Below are positions 1 through 6,338 of a DNA stretch of 9,941 nucleotides, piece after piece. Every line of letters starts with the position of its first letter. The stretch's first letter is position 1. The notes under the pieces are model-generated. The model had not been told where the DNA came from and ran no database searches. It saw nothing but the letters and a program-made list of their open reading frames with translations. A program made the translations under genes and the position numbers. The DNA is taken from contig MEEC01000081.1 of NCBI GenBank assembly GCA_001724315.1, forward strand, positions 1 to 9,941, read 5' to 3'. The stretch is from Lautropia sp. SCN 70-15. GTDB lineage: Bacteria > Pseudomonadota > Gammaproteobacteria > Burkholderiales > Burkholderiaceae_E.

Positions 1-150
1 GTCGGATTCCTCGCCCGAGCCGGGCACCACCCCCGCCTGGCCGCCCCCAGCGGAACTGCCCGGCGCCGCGCCGTTCTGCCCATCGACGGCGCAGCCGGCC
101 AGCGTCGCCAGCAGGGCAAGCGCCGATGCTGCAAGGGCCGCGCGCCTCAT
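1..150 (-). CDS. Lipoprotein N-terminus, probably type IV pilus assembly protein PilW/PilF (partial)
   Basis: The first 50 codons of a protein that continues past the left edge of the window. It begins at an ATG (150-148) that overlaps the TGA of rlmN as ATGA, which implies translational coupling. Residues 1-20 form a lipoprotein signal: two arginines at 2-3, a hydrophobic Ala/Leu stretch, and the lipobox LAGC with Cys20 as the expected lipidated residue. Residues 21-50 are a Gly/Ala/Ser-rich linker ending in acidic residues. In many betaproteobacteria the gene after ndk-rlmN encodes the TPR lipoprotein PilW/PilF, which helps the PilQ secretin assemble in the outer membrane. The TPR repeats would lie outside the window, so that identity is inferred from position and the lipobox only. 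The lipoprotein call itself is firm. Confidence 0.75.
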   Translation of the reverse strand, partial: MRRAALAASALALLATLAGCAVDGQNGAAPGSSAGGGQAGVVPGSGEESD

Positions 151-1322
151 CGCGCCTCCGACACGGCGATGACCCTGCGCCCGCGCGCGCCCATCCGCTC
201 GCGCAGCCGGGTGCGGTCCTGGACCTCGCCCGCCAGCTGCCCGCAGGCAGCGTCGATGTCGTCGCCACGGGTGCGCCGCACCGTGGTCACGATGCCGGCG
301 TCGACCAGCCGTTGCGCGAAAGCCTTGATCCGCTCGGGGCGCGACTTGCGCAGCCCCGACCCCGGGAAGGGGTTGAAGGGAATCAGGTTGAACTTGCAGG
401 GAACGGTGCGGACCAGCTCCACGAGTTCCTCGGCATGACGGTCGGAATCGTTGACACCGTCGAGCATCACGTACTCGAAGGTGATGAAGTCGCGAGGCGC
501 GCTTTCGAGGTAGCGGCTGCAGGCCGCCATCAGCTCGGCCAGCGGGTACTTGCGGTTGAGCGGCACCAGCTCGTCGCGCAGCGCGTCGTTCGGCGCGTGC
601 AGCGACACCGCGAGCGCCACCGGGCAGTCCTCGCGCAGCCGGTCGATCATCGGCACCACGCCCGAGGTGGACACGGTGACGCGCCGCCGGGACAGGCCGT
701 AGGCATTGTCGTCGAGCATGATGCGCAGCGCGGTCAGCGTGGCCGCGTAGTTCTGCAGCGGCTCGCCCATGCCCATGAAGACCACGTTGCTGATGACGCG
801 GTCTTCGGCCACGCCCTTCTCGCGGGCGTAGGCGCCCAGCGCGCGGTTGGCGTGCCAGAGCTGCGCGACGATCTCGTGCGTGTCGAGATTGCGCGAGAAG
901 CCCTGCTTGCCGGTGGAGCAGAACATGCAGTTCACCGCGCAGCCGGCCTGGGTCGACACGCACAGCGTGCCGCGGTCGGTCTCGGGGATGAACACGGTCT
1001 CGACCGCGTTGCCGCCGCCGACGTCGAGCAGCCACTTGCGCGTGCCGTCGGCCGACACGTGGTCGCTGATGACCGCGGGCGCCTCGACGACCGCGCGCTC
1101 GCGCAGCAGTTCCCTGAATTCCCGGGCGAGATCGGTCATCGCATCGAAATCGGCCTGGCCGCGCTGGTGCAGCCAGCGCATCAGCTGGCGCGCGCGAAAC
1201 GGCTTCTGCCCCCACTGCGCGCACAGGCGCGCCAGCCCGTCGGCGTCGAGGCCGAGCAGGTTCACGCGGCGCCCCTCGTGCGAAGGGGCGGCCGCGTCGG
1301 CGCTGGCAGGCAGGCTGGGCAT
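147..1322 (-). CDS. rlmN: 23S rRNA (adenine2503-C2)/tRNA (adenine37-C2) methyltransferase RlmN
   Basis: Radical-SAM enzyme that methylates C2 of A2503 in 23S rRNA and of A37 in some tRNAs, acting in the cytoplasm. The 391 residues match the family length. The 4Fe-4S cluster cysteines form GCAVNCMFC (C128, C132, C135), followed by STGKQGFSRNL. C121 in TLCVST and C360 in DIDAACGQL match the catalytic and methyl-carrying cysteine pair of E. coli RlmN. GMGEPLQNY (184-192) and VSLHAPND (239-246) are further family signatures. The conserved domain starts near residue 20 (VNLLGLD), so the ATG at 1322 gives a short non-conserved extension; no clear Shine-Dalgarno sequence precedes it. It lies 32 bp after ndk and overlaps the next gene by 4 bp, so the three are probably one transcript. 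Confidence 0.96.
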   Translation of the reverse strand: MPSLPASADAAAPSHEGRRVNLLGLDADGLARLCAQWGQKPFRARQLMRWLHQRGQADFDAMTDLAREFRELLRERAVVEAPAVISDHVSADGTRKWLLDVGGGNAVETVFIPETDRGTLCVSTQAGCAVNCMFCSTGKQGFSRNLDTHEIVAQLWHANRALGAYAREKGVAEDRVISNVVFMGMGEPLQNYAATLTALRIMLDDNAYGLSRRRVTVSTSGVVPMIDRLREDCPVALAVSLHAPNDALRDELVPLNRKYPLAELMAACSRYLESAPRDFITFEYVMLDGVNDSDRHAEELVELVRTVPCKFNLIPFNPFPGSGLRKSRPERIKAFAQRLVDAGIVTTVRRTRGDDIDAACGQLAGEVQDRTRLRERMGARGRRVIAVSEAR

Positions 1323-1354
1323 CCCGATTGCGAAAAGGCTCGCCGACTCGCGGT

Positions 1355-1780
1355 TCAGCGCGAGTGGATGTTCATGGCCGGGAAGAAGAAGGCGATCTCG
1401 ACCGCGGCGGTCTCGGCGGCGTCGGAGCCGTGCACCGCGTTGGCGTCGATGCTGTCGGCGAAATCGGCGCGGATCGTGCCCGGCGCGGCCTTCTTCGGAT
1501 CGGTGGCGCCCATCAGATCGCGGTTCTTCAGGATGGCGCCCTCGCCTTCCAGCACCTGGACCATGACCGGGCCCGACACCATGAAGTCCACCAGGTCCTT
1601 GAAGAAGGGGCGCGCCTTGTGGACCGCGTAGAAGGCCTCGGCCTCGCCGCGCGACAGGTGCATCATGCGGGCCGCGATGACCTTCAGTCCGGCGCCTTCG
1701 AAGCGCGAGTAGATCTGTCCGATCACGTTCTTGGCGACGGCATCGGGCTTGATGATCGAGAGGGTACGTTCGACGGCCAT
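1355..1780 (-). CDS. ndk: Nucleoside diphosphate kinase
   Basis: Transfers the gamma phosphate from ATP to nucleoside diphosphates through a phosphohistidine, balancing NTP and dNTP pools in the cytoplasm. At 141 residues it has the standard bacterial length. It starts with the family signature ERTLSIIKPDAVAKN (4-18), with the nucleotide-binding lysine at K11. The active-site motif NAVHGSD places the catalytic histidine at H117. RPFFKDLVDFMVSGPV (57-72) and the end FFFP.MNIHSR are also typical. The ATG at 1780 gives the canonical N-terminus. It is the first gene of the leftward group ndk-rlmN-lipoprotein and diverges from yccA across a 276-bp promoter region. Nothing unusual is seen in the protein. 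Confidence 0.98.
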   Translation of the reverse strand: MAVERTLSIIKPDAVAKNVIGQIYSRFEGAGLKVIAARMMHLSRGEAEAFYAVHKARPFFKDLVDFMVSGPVMVQVLEGEGAILKNRDLMGATDPKKAAPGTIRADFADSIDANAVHGSDAAETAAVEIAFFFPAMNIHSR

Positions 1781-1839
1781 GGCTGTTCCAGGTATCTTCC
1801 GGGAGAGGGTTTGGAAAGAAGACGCTTTGAAAAAGTCTT

Positions 1840-1867
1840 GAAAATGAGTGGCTTAGACCACATTTTC
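1840..1867. repeat. AT-rich inverted repeat in the ndk/yccA divergent promoter region
   Basis: Arms GAAAATGAGTGG (1840-1851) and CCACATTTTC (1858-1867) pair over 10 bp with a 2-nt bulge. The six-base centre CTTAGA (1852-1857) is, on the minus strand, the candidate -10 box TCTAAG for ndk. The AT-rich repeat stands out against the GC-rich surroundings. A regulator binding site or a 5' leader hairpin are both possible; neither is shown. Confidence 0.45.
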
Positions 1868-1881
1868 ACGAATCTGCGCAA
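1852..1881 (-). promoter_or_regulatory. Candidate sigma70 promoter for ndk
   Basis: On the minus strand, TTGCGC (1881-1876) and TCTAAG (1857-1852) are 18 bp apart, matching the -35 and -10 consensus at 3/6 and 4/6 positions. It would give a leader of about 65 nt before the ndk ATG. The match is modest, but this is the AT-richest part of the gap and the position is right. Confidence 0.35.
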
Positions 1882-1963
1882 TCGTTGAGTCTAACATACG
1901 CACCGGGGCTTTCCATGGCCCGGGCCTCGGCGCCGCCGGGGAATCGCTGCCGGCGCCGGCGCC

Positions 1964-1993
1964 TTGACCCAGGATTCGCGACAGGCGTGAAAG
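1964..1993 (+). promoter_or_regulatory. Weak candidate promoter for yccA
   Basis: TTGACC (1964-1969, 5/6 to the -35 consensus) is followed after 18 bp by TGAAAG (1988-1993, only 3/6 to the -10). A perfect hairpin GGGCCG-TT-CGGCCC (1997-2010) lies just downstream and would fall at the start of the leader. The remainder of 1781-2056 holds no gene that I can support. Confidence 0.25.
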
Positions 1994-2042
1994 GCCGGGC
2001 CGTTCGGCCCGACGCACGCCCGTCATAGTCTTTTTTCTCACG

Positions 2043-2048
2043 AGGAGA
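2043..2048 (+). promoter_or_regulatory. Shine-Dalgarno site of yccA
   Basis: AGGAGA lies 8 nt before the ATG at 2057. This strong site fixes the yccA start. Confidence 0.8.
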
Positions 2049-2056
2049 ACCACCTG

Positions 2057-2767
2057 ATGGCATACGAGCAAAACCAACTGCGTGAGCCGGGTTTCGGCGG
2101 CGCGACCGGCGCACTGGGCGCCGCCACGCGCAACCGCGTCCTGCGCAACACCTACTGGCTGCTCGCACTGTCGATGATTCCGACCGTGCTGGGCGCGTAC
2201 ATCGGTGTCCAGGCCGGGTTCAGCTTCTTCGCCGGAAGCCCGTTCATCGGGCTGATGGTCTTCCTGGGCGTCGCCTTCGGCTTCTTCTTCGCCATCGAGA
2301 AGTTCAAGAACAGCGGCGTGGGCGTCGCCCTGCTGCTGGGCTTCACCTTCTTCATGGGCCTGATGCTCTCGCGCCTGATCGGCGCGGTGCTGGGCATGTC
2401 CAACGGCGCCAGCCTGATCATGACCGCCTTCGGCGGCACCGCCGGCGTGTTCGCGGTGATGGCCACGGTCGCCACCGTGTCCAAGCGCGATTTCACCGGC
2501 ATGGGCAAGTGGCTGTTCATGGGCTTCCTGGTGATCTTCTTCGCGGCCATCGCCAACATCTGGCTGCAGATGCCGGCGCTCACGCTGACCGTGTCCGCCC
2601 TGGCCATCCTGATCTTCTCGGCCTTCATCCTGGTGGACCTGCAGCGGATCGTGCAGGGCGGCGAGACCAACTACGTGACCGCCACGCTGTCCATCTACCT
2701 GAGCGTCTACAACGTGTTCAGCAACCTGCTGATGATGCTGGGCATCTTCGGCGGGAACGACGATTGA
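2057..2767 (+). CDS. yccA: Bax inhibitor-1/YccA family inner-membrane protein
   Basis: A 236-residue integral membrane protein of the Bax inhibitor-1 (TMBIM) superfamily. E. coli YccA, its close relative, binds and slows the membrane protease FtsH; other family members are proton-sensitive calcium channels. A soluble N-terminus (1-30) is followed by about seven hydrophobic helices, roughly 32-52, 61-81, 88-110, 117-141, 150-170, 173-193 and 209-230. The YccA-like motifs VLRNTYWLL (28-36), IANIWLQMPAL (165-175) and the strongly conserved QGGETNYVTATLSIYLSVYN (200-219) are all present. D194 is in the position of the conserved family aspartate before the last loop; the later conserved acidic position appears to be N219, as in YccA. 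A strong ribosome binding site fixes the start. The gene is followed by its own terminator, so it is probably monocistronic. Whether it acts on FtsH here is inference. Confidence 0.92.
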   Translation: MAYEQNQLREPGFGGATGALGAATRNRVLRNTYWLLALSMIPTVLGAYIGVQAGFSFFAGSPFIGLMVFLGVAFGFFFAIEKFKNSGVGVALLLGFTFFMGLMLSRLIGAVLGMSNGASLIMTAFGGTAGVFAVMATVATVSKRDFTGMGKWLFMGFLVIFFAAIANIWLQMPALTLTVSALAILIFSAFILVDLQRIVQGGETNYVTATLSIYLSVYNVFSNLLMMLGIFGGNDD

Positions 2768-2809
2768 CCGGCGCCGCGGGCGTCCTTCGGGGCGTCCACG
2801 GCATTGACG

Positions 2810-2837
2810 GGCCGCCTTCGGGCGGCCTTCTTTTTTT
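2810..2837 (+). terminator. Rho-independent terminator of yccA
   Basis: A 7-bp GC stem, GGCCGCC (2810-2816) paired with GGCGGCC (2821-2827), closes a cUUCGg tetraloop. It is followed by TTC and seven T (2831-2837). It lies 43 bp after the yccA stop and should insulate the next gene. Confidence 0.92.
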
Positions 2838-2889
2838 GCTCTTCCCCTCCCCCCTTCCCCCCGGCCTAGGCCTTCTGTAGCCTTGCCCG

Positions 2890-3513
2890 ATGGAGCCAGA
2901 TCGACCGAGCATCTCCGTCATGAACGCGCCCACCGCCCCTTCCCGCCTCAAGCTCACCCTTGCCCAGTACCGGGCCATGGGCGAGCACGGCATCCTGCCC
3001 AGGGGCTTGCGCGTGGAGCTGATCGACGGGGAGATCATCGAGATGGCGCCGATCGGACCGCCTCATGCCGGCGCCCTGAACAGGGTCAACAGTCTGCTCG
3101 TCAGCTTGTGCGAGGGTCGCGCAGTCGTCTCGCCCCAGCATCCGCTGGAGATCGACGACCACAACGAGCCGGAGCCCGACCTGTGCCTGCTGCGCTGGCG
3201 CGAGAGCTTCTACGCGGACCGGCATCCGCTGCCCGCAGACGTGCTGCTTCTCATCGAGATTGCCGACAGTTCGCTGCGCTACGACGGCACCACCAAGCTA
3301 TCGCTCTATGCGCGGGCCGGCGTGCCGCGTTACTGGATCGTCGACGTGCGCGAGCAATCGGCCGCGGAATGGACGAAGCCCGACAGCGGGCGATATCTTG
3401 TGCAGCGGCGTCTGCGCGCCGGCGACCGGATCGCGCTCGGCGATCCGGGCTCGCCCCTCGAGGGACTCGAAATCGAGGTGGCGGATCTGCTCGGTGCGCC
3501 CCCCGCCAACTGA
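2890..3513 (+). CDS. Uma2 family (DUF820) PD-(D/E)XK nuclease-like protein
   Basis: A 207-residue protein of the Uma2/DUF820 family, which has the restriction-endonuclease fold. The biological role of most members is unknown. The family opening RVELIDGEIIEMAPIGPPHA spans 41-60. A PD-(D/E)XK-like active site can be read from PEPDLCLL (D97), LLIEIADSSLRYD (E123) and K136, followed by KLSLYARAGVPRYWIVDV (136-153). The start is uncertain: ATG at 2890 gives 207 residues, while ATG at 2920 gives a MNAPTAP... protein of 197 residues; neither has a good Shine-Dalgarno site, and the second looks more like family N-termini. It sits alone after the yccA terminator and converges on the modG-like gene with an 18-bp gap. 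No partner methylase or antitoxin is beside it. Confidence 0.88.
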   Translation: MEPDRPSISVMNAPTAPSRLKLTLAQYRAMGEHGILPRGLRVELIDGEIIEMAPIGPPHAGALNRVNSLLVSLCEGRAVVSPQHPLEIDDHNEPEPDLCLLRWRESFYADRHPLPADVLLLIEIADSSLRYDGTTKLSLYARAGVPRYWIVDVREQSAAEWTKPDSGRYLVQRRLRAGDRIALGDPGSPLEGLEIEVADLLGAPPAN

Positions 3514-3531
3514 GACGGGGCTGCAGACGGC

Positions 3532-3963
3532 TCAGGCCTTTCTCACGCCGAGCAGCACGCTCGACGCCTTGAACAGCGCGGTCGCGCTGCTGCCTGGAAC
3601 CAGGCCCAGGGAGGCCACGCTCGACTGCGTGACGATCGCCACGATGCTGTCGCCGCCGGGAATCTCGATCACGATCTCGCCGTTCACCGCGCCGGGGGTC
3701 ACCGAGCGAACCTTGCCCTCCAGGCTGTTGCGGGCCGACAGCCGCACGTCGTGCAGGTCGGTGGCCACGATTACCGACGAGGCCTTGATGAGCGCGAACG
3801 CGTCGACGCCGGGCTTCAGCCCCAGCGCCTCGGTGCTCTCGTGCGTCACGGTGGCGACGATCCTTGCGCCGCCGCGCAGCGCCAGTTCGATCTCGTCGTT
3901 GACGGCGCCGCCGCGGATGGCAGCGACGGTTCCTTGCAGGCAATTTCGGGCACTGGTCTTCAT
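3532..3963 (-). CDS. Two-Mop-domain molybdate-binding protein (ModG-like)
   Basis: A 143-residue cytoplasmic protein made of two tandem Mop (TOBE-type) domains, about 3-67 and 76-138. Internal duplication is visible: SARNCLQGTV against SARNSLEGKV, GGAVNDEI against PGAVNGEI, and LIKASSVIVA against LFKASSVLLG. Single-Mop molbindins and the double-Mop ModG of Azotobacter (about 142 residues) bind molybdate or tungstate oxyanions and buffer molybdenum; the length and layout here match ModG. The ATG at 3963 is chosen over upstream starts because AGGGGAG lies 7 nt before it and the Mop homology begins at residue 3. The gene follows rlmD by 52 bp on the same strand. No modABC transporter or modE regulator is in the window, so its link to molybdenum use rests on the domain alone. 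Confidence 0.9.
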   Translation of the reverse strand: MKTSARNCLQGTVAAIRGGAVNDEIELALRGGARIVATVTHESTEALGLKPGVDAFALIKASSVIVATDLHDVRLSARNSLEGKVRSVTPGAVNGEIVIEIPGGDSIVAIVTQSSVASLGLVPGSSATALFKASSVLLGVRKA

Positions 3964-3970
3964 GGTGGGA

Positions 3971-3977
3971 CTCCCCT
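3971..3977 (-). promoter_or_regulatory. Shine-Dalgarno site of the ModG-like gene
   Basis: AGGGGAG on the minus strand lies 7 nt before the ATG at 3963. It decides this start over in-frame upstream alternatives that would run into the end of rlmD. Confidence 0.75.
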
Positions 3978-4015
3978 GGTGACGAGCCGGCCGCCGACGG
4001 CCGACTGCCGAAAAT

Positions 4016-5524
4016 TCAGGCTGTCTCGAGTCGGGCGGCCGCGTCCTCGCCCGCCCCGTCGGCCGGCTCGAACACCGCGATCGACTCGACATGCGAGGTC
4101 TGCGGGAACATGTTGACCGCGCCGGCGGCCTTCAGCGCGAAGCCGCCCTGGTGCACCAGCACCGCCGCGTCGCGCGCCAGCGTGGCGGGGTTGCAGGACA
4201 CGTAGACGATGCGGCGCGGCTTCACCGGATCCGCCGCCAGCACCTTGGCGACCTCGAGCGCGCCTTCGCGCGGCGGGTCGATCAGCACGCGGTCGAAGCG
4301 CCCCAGTTCCGCCCAGGCCTGCGGCGTGAGCTCGAACAGGTTGGCGGTCCGGAAACTCGTGCGCGCCGCCAGCCCGTTGAACGCCGCGTTCTCCTGTGCG
4401 CGCTGCGTGAGCACCGGGCTGCCTTCGATGCCGACCACCTCGCGCGCCAGCGTGGCGAGCGGCAAGGTGAAGTTGCCCAGTCCGCAGAACAGGTCGGCAA
4501 TCCGCTCGCCGGACTGCGGCGCGAGCAGCCGCAAGGCGCGCGAGACCAGCACCTCGTTGATGCGGTGATTGACCTGCGTGAAGTCGGTGGGCCGGTAGGG
4601 CATGTCGACGCCGAACTCGGCCAGCCGGTAGCCGAGCTGCGAGGCCGCGTCGCTGGCGGCCGGTGCGCCGTCGCGCGCGCACAGCAGGCGGATCGAATCC
4701 GGGCCCTTGGGCTGCAGCCAGAGCTCGACGCGCTCGCGCGCCGCGAAGGCGAGCAGCCTGGCCCGATCCTCGTCGGTGGGCGGCTCGAGCAGGCGCAGCA
4801 CCAGCGCGATCAGCAGCTCGCCCTGCCCCGCGGAATCGGCGGCGCCGGGCGCGGCATCGGCGGCGCCGGGCGCGGCATCGGCGGCGCCGGGCGCGGCATC
4901 GCGCTCGATGGCCGACTCGCCGATCGCCAGCTCGATCTGCGGCAGCCGGTCGCGCAGGCTCAGCGAGCCGACCAGCTCGCGCAAGGGCAACAGCAGGGCT
5001 GACATCCGCGCCGGCAGCACGTGGCACTCGCGCATGTCGGCCACGTAGCTCGAGCCCTTCTCGTGGAAGCCGACCAGCACGCCGCCCTTCTTGACGACGT
5101 TGCGCACCGACAGCCGCGCCCGGTAGCGATAGCCCCAGGGCGGGCCGGCGATCGCGCGCAGCACGGTCCCGGGCCTGACCTTGCCGATGTGCCAGAGCTG
5201 GTCCTCGAGGGCCCGCTGCTTGATCGCGAGCTGGGCGCGCGGTTCCAGGTGCTGCATCGAGCAGCCGCCGCACACGCCGAAGTGCGGACAGCGCGGCGTC
5301 ACCCGGGCGTGCGACTCGCGCAGGATCTCGAAGGCCTGGGCCACGTCGAAGCGGGGCTTGCGGCGCACGACGGCAGCGCGCACCCGCTCGCCGGGCAGCG
5401 CCCCGCGCACGAACACCACCTTGCCCTCGTGATGGGCGATGCCGTTGGCTTCCAGGTCGAGCGACTCGATGTCGACCTCGATCGGCTCGCCGATCGCGCC
5501 GCGGATCTCGGGCATGGTGCTCAC
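4016..5524 (-). CDS. rlmD: 23S rRNA (uracil1939-C5)-methyltransferase RlmD
   Basis: SAM-dependent enzyme (RumA) that makes m5U1939 in 23S rRNA. A TRAM domain (about 8-67) precedes the iron-sulfur cysteines C79, C85 and C88 (CPHFGVCGGC) with a fourth at C167 (RECHVL). The methyltransferase core shows DFTQVNHRINEVL (314-326), the SAM loop DLFCGLGNFTLPL (344-356), LIDPPREGA (414-422) and the nucleophile C444 in VSCNPATLARD. At 502 residues it is longer than E. coli RumA (433). Much of the excess is an Ala/Pro/Gly/Asp insert at about 209-235 encoded by a perfect 21-bp triplication, plus a longer acidic C-terminus. Translation starts at GTG (5524) or the ATG three codons later (5515); neither has a strong ribosome binding site. 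It begins 18 bp after the exonuclease gene and is probably cotranscribed with it. Confidence 0.96.
   Translation of the reverse strand: MSTMPEIRGAIGEPIEVDIESLDLEANGIAHHEGKVVFVRGALPGERVRAAVVRRKPRFDVAQAFEILRESHARVTPRCPHFGVCGGCSMQHLEPRAQLAIKQRALEDQLWHIGKVRPGTVLRAIAGPPWGYRYRARLSVRNVVKKGGVLVGFHEKGSSYVADMRECHVLPARMSALLLPLRELVGSLSLRDRLPQIELAIGESAIERDAAPGAADAAPGAADAAPGAADSAGQGELLIALVLRLLEPPTDEDRARLLAFAARERVELWLQPKGPDSIRLLCARDGAPAASDAASQLGYRLAEFGVDMPYRPTDFTQVNHRINEVLVSRALRLLAPQSGERIADLFCGLGNFTLPLATLAREVVGIEGSPVLTQRAQENAAFNGLAARTSFRTANLFELTPQAWAELGRFDRVLIDPPREGALEVAKVLAADPVKPRRIVYVSCNPATLARDAAVLVHQGGFALKAAGAVNMFPQTSHVESIAVFEPADGAGEDAAARLETA
4839..4901. repeat. Three perfect 21-bp tandem repeats inside rlmD
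   Basis: Units at 4839-4859, 4860-4880 and 4881-4901 are identical, starting GCGGCGCC and ending GGCATCG on the plus strand. Because 21 is divisible by three, each adds the seven residues AAPGAAD (in rotation) to RlmD without shifting the frame. Perfect identity suggests recent slippage or a variable-number locus. Confidence 0.95.
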
Positions 5525-5542
5525 TGCGGGCTCACTTCGTGC

Positions 5543-6337
5543 TCAGGATTGCGGCCAGGCGTCGAGGAACTCGCGCCAGTGCGCGGCGCCGCCGTCGGCC
5601 AGCGCAGCGAGCGCCTCGCGCAGCGCGGCAACTTCGGCGGCGTAGCGATCGGGCGTGAACAGGCCGCGCATGAGCTGGAAACGGGCGAACATCAGCCAGG
5701 TGTTGGCCACGTCGGTCTCGCAGTAGTCGCGAATCTCGCCGATCCGGCCCTCACGGAAGGCCGGCCAGACCTGCGAGCCGTCCATCCCCATCTTGCCGGG
5801 GAAGCCGCACAACTTGGCGAGCTCGTCGAGCGGCGCGTTGGCGCGCGGCGTGAACAGCGCGAGCTGGTCCATCAGGTCCAGGTGCCGCGTGTGGTAGCGG
5901 CTCAGGTAGTTGTTCCACTTGAAGTCGCGGTCCTCGTCGCCGCTCTCCCAGTAGCGCGGCGCCTGCACGCCGTGAATCAGCCCGCGGTAGTGGAGCACCT
6001 GCAGGTCGAAGCCGCCGCCGTTCCAGCTGACCAGTTGCGGCGTGAAGCGGTCGATCAAGCCGAAGAACTGCTGGACCAGCTTGCCTTCGCCGTCCTCGGG
6101 CGTGCCCAGGCACTTCACGTGAAAGCCGCGCGCATCGTGCATCAGGCAGGCGATCGCCACCACCTTGTGCAGATGGTGCGGCAGGAAGTCGCTGCGCCCG
6201 TCGGTCTTCTCGAGCTGGCGCGCGAACGCGAGCTCGACGACTTCGTCGTCGGGCAGTGCTGCGTCGATGCCCCAGGCGCTGCGCAGGCCCTGCGCGTCGG
6301 GGATCGTCTCGATGTCGAAGACGAGGGTCGGCGTCAC
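5543..6337 (-). CDS. 3'-5' exonuclease, PolB-exonuclease-like (DEDDy)
   Basis: A 264-residue stand-alone member of the DEDD exonuclease superfamily, of the group related to the exonuclease domain of DNA polymerase B (PF10108-like). Exo I is VFDIETIPD (D8, E10), Exo II is SWNGGGFDLQVL (D111), and Exo III is YCETDVANTW (Y205, D209), the tyrosine marking the DEDDy subtype. All catalytic residues are present, so it should be active on DNA or RNA 3' ends; the physiological substrate is not known. The start is a GTG at 6337, one base after the nlpD stop, and the next residues TPTLVFDIET match the family N-terminus. This spacing implies translational coupling to nlpD. It occupies the position after nlpD where rpoS is found in many related bacteria. 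Confidence 0.92.
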   Translation of the reverse strand: MTPTLVFDIETIPDAQGLRSAWGIDAALPDDEVVELAFARQLEKTDGRSDFLPHHLHKVVAIACLMHDARGFHVKCLGTPEDGEGKLVQQFFGLIDRFTPQLVSWNGGGFDLQVLHYRGLIHGVQAPRYWESGDEDRDFKWNNYLSRYHTRHLDLMDQLALFTPRANAPLDELAKLCGFPGKMGMDGSQVWPAFREGRIGEIRDYCETDVANTWLMFARFQLMRGLFTPDRYAAEVAALREALAALADGGAAHWREFLDAWPQS

Positions 6338-6338
6338 T

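Noticed and set aside
126..1631. Plus-strand open frame of 501 codons
   Set aside because: It is antisense to rlmN and ndk, with a composition rich in Arg, Ala, His and Val and no recognisable domain.
1853..2168. Small minus-strand open frames between ndk and yccA
   Set aside because: They overlap the yccA start and its ribosome binding site and show no family features; the stretch behaves as a promoter region.
3514..3531. Possible bidirectional terminator between the Uma2 and Mop genes
   Set aside because: Only a 5-bp CTGAG/CTCAG pairing with a long loop is seen and there is no T run, so it cannot be supported as a terminator.
4839..4901. CRISPR-like or mobile-element repeat
   Set aside because: The units are contiguous without spacers and lie in frame within rlmD, so this is a coding tandem repeat.
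3960..5273. Minus-strand open frame of 437 codons overlapping rlmD
   Set aside because: It is the shifted frame of rlmD with very high Arg/Ala content; the rlmD frame carries all catalytic and cluster residues.
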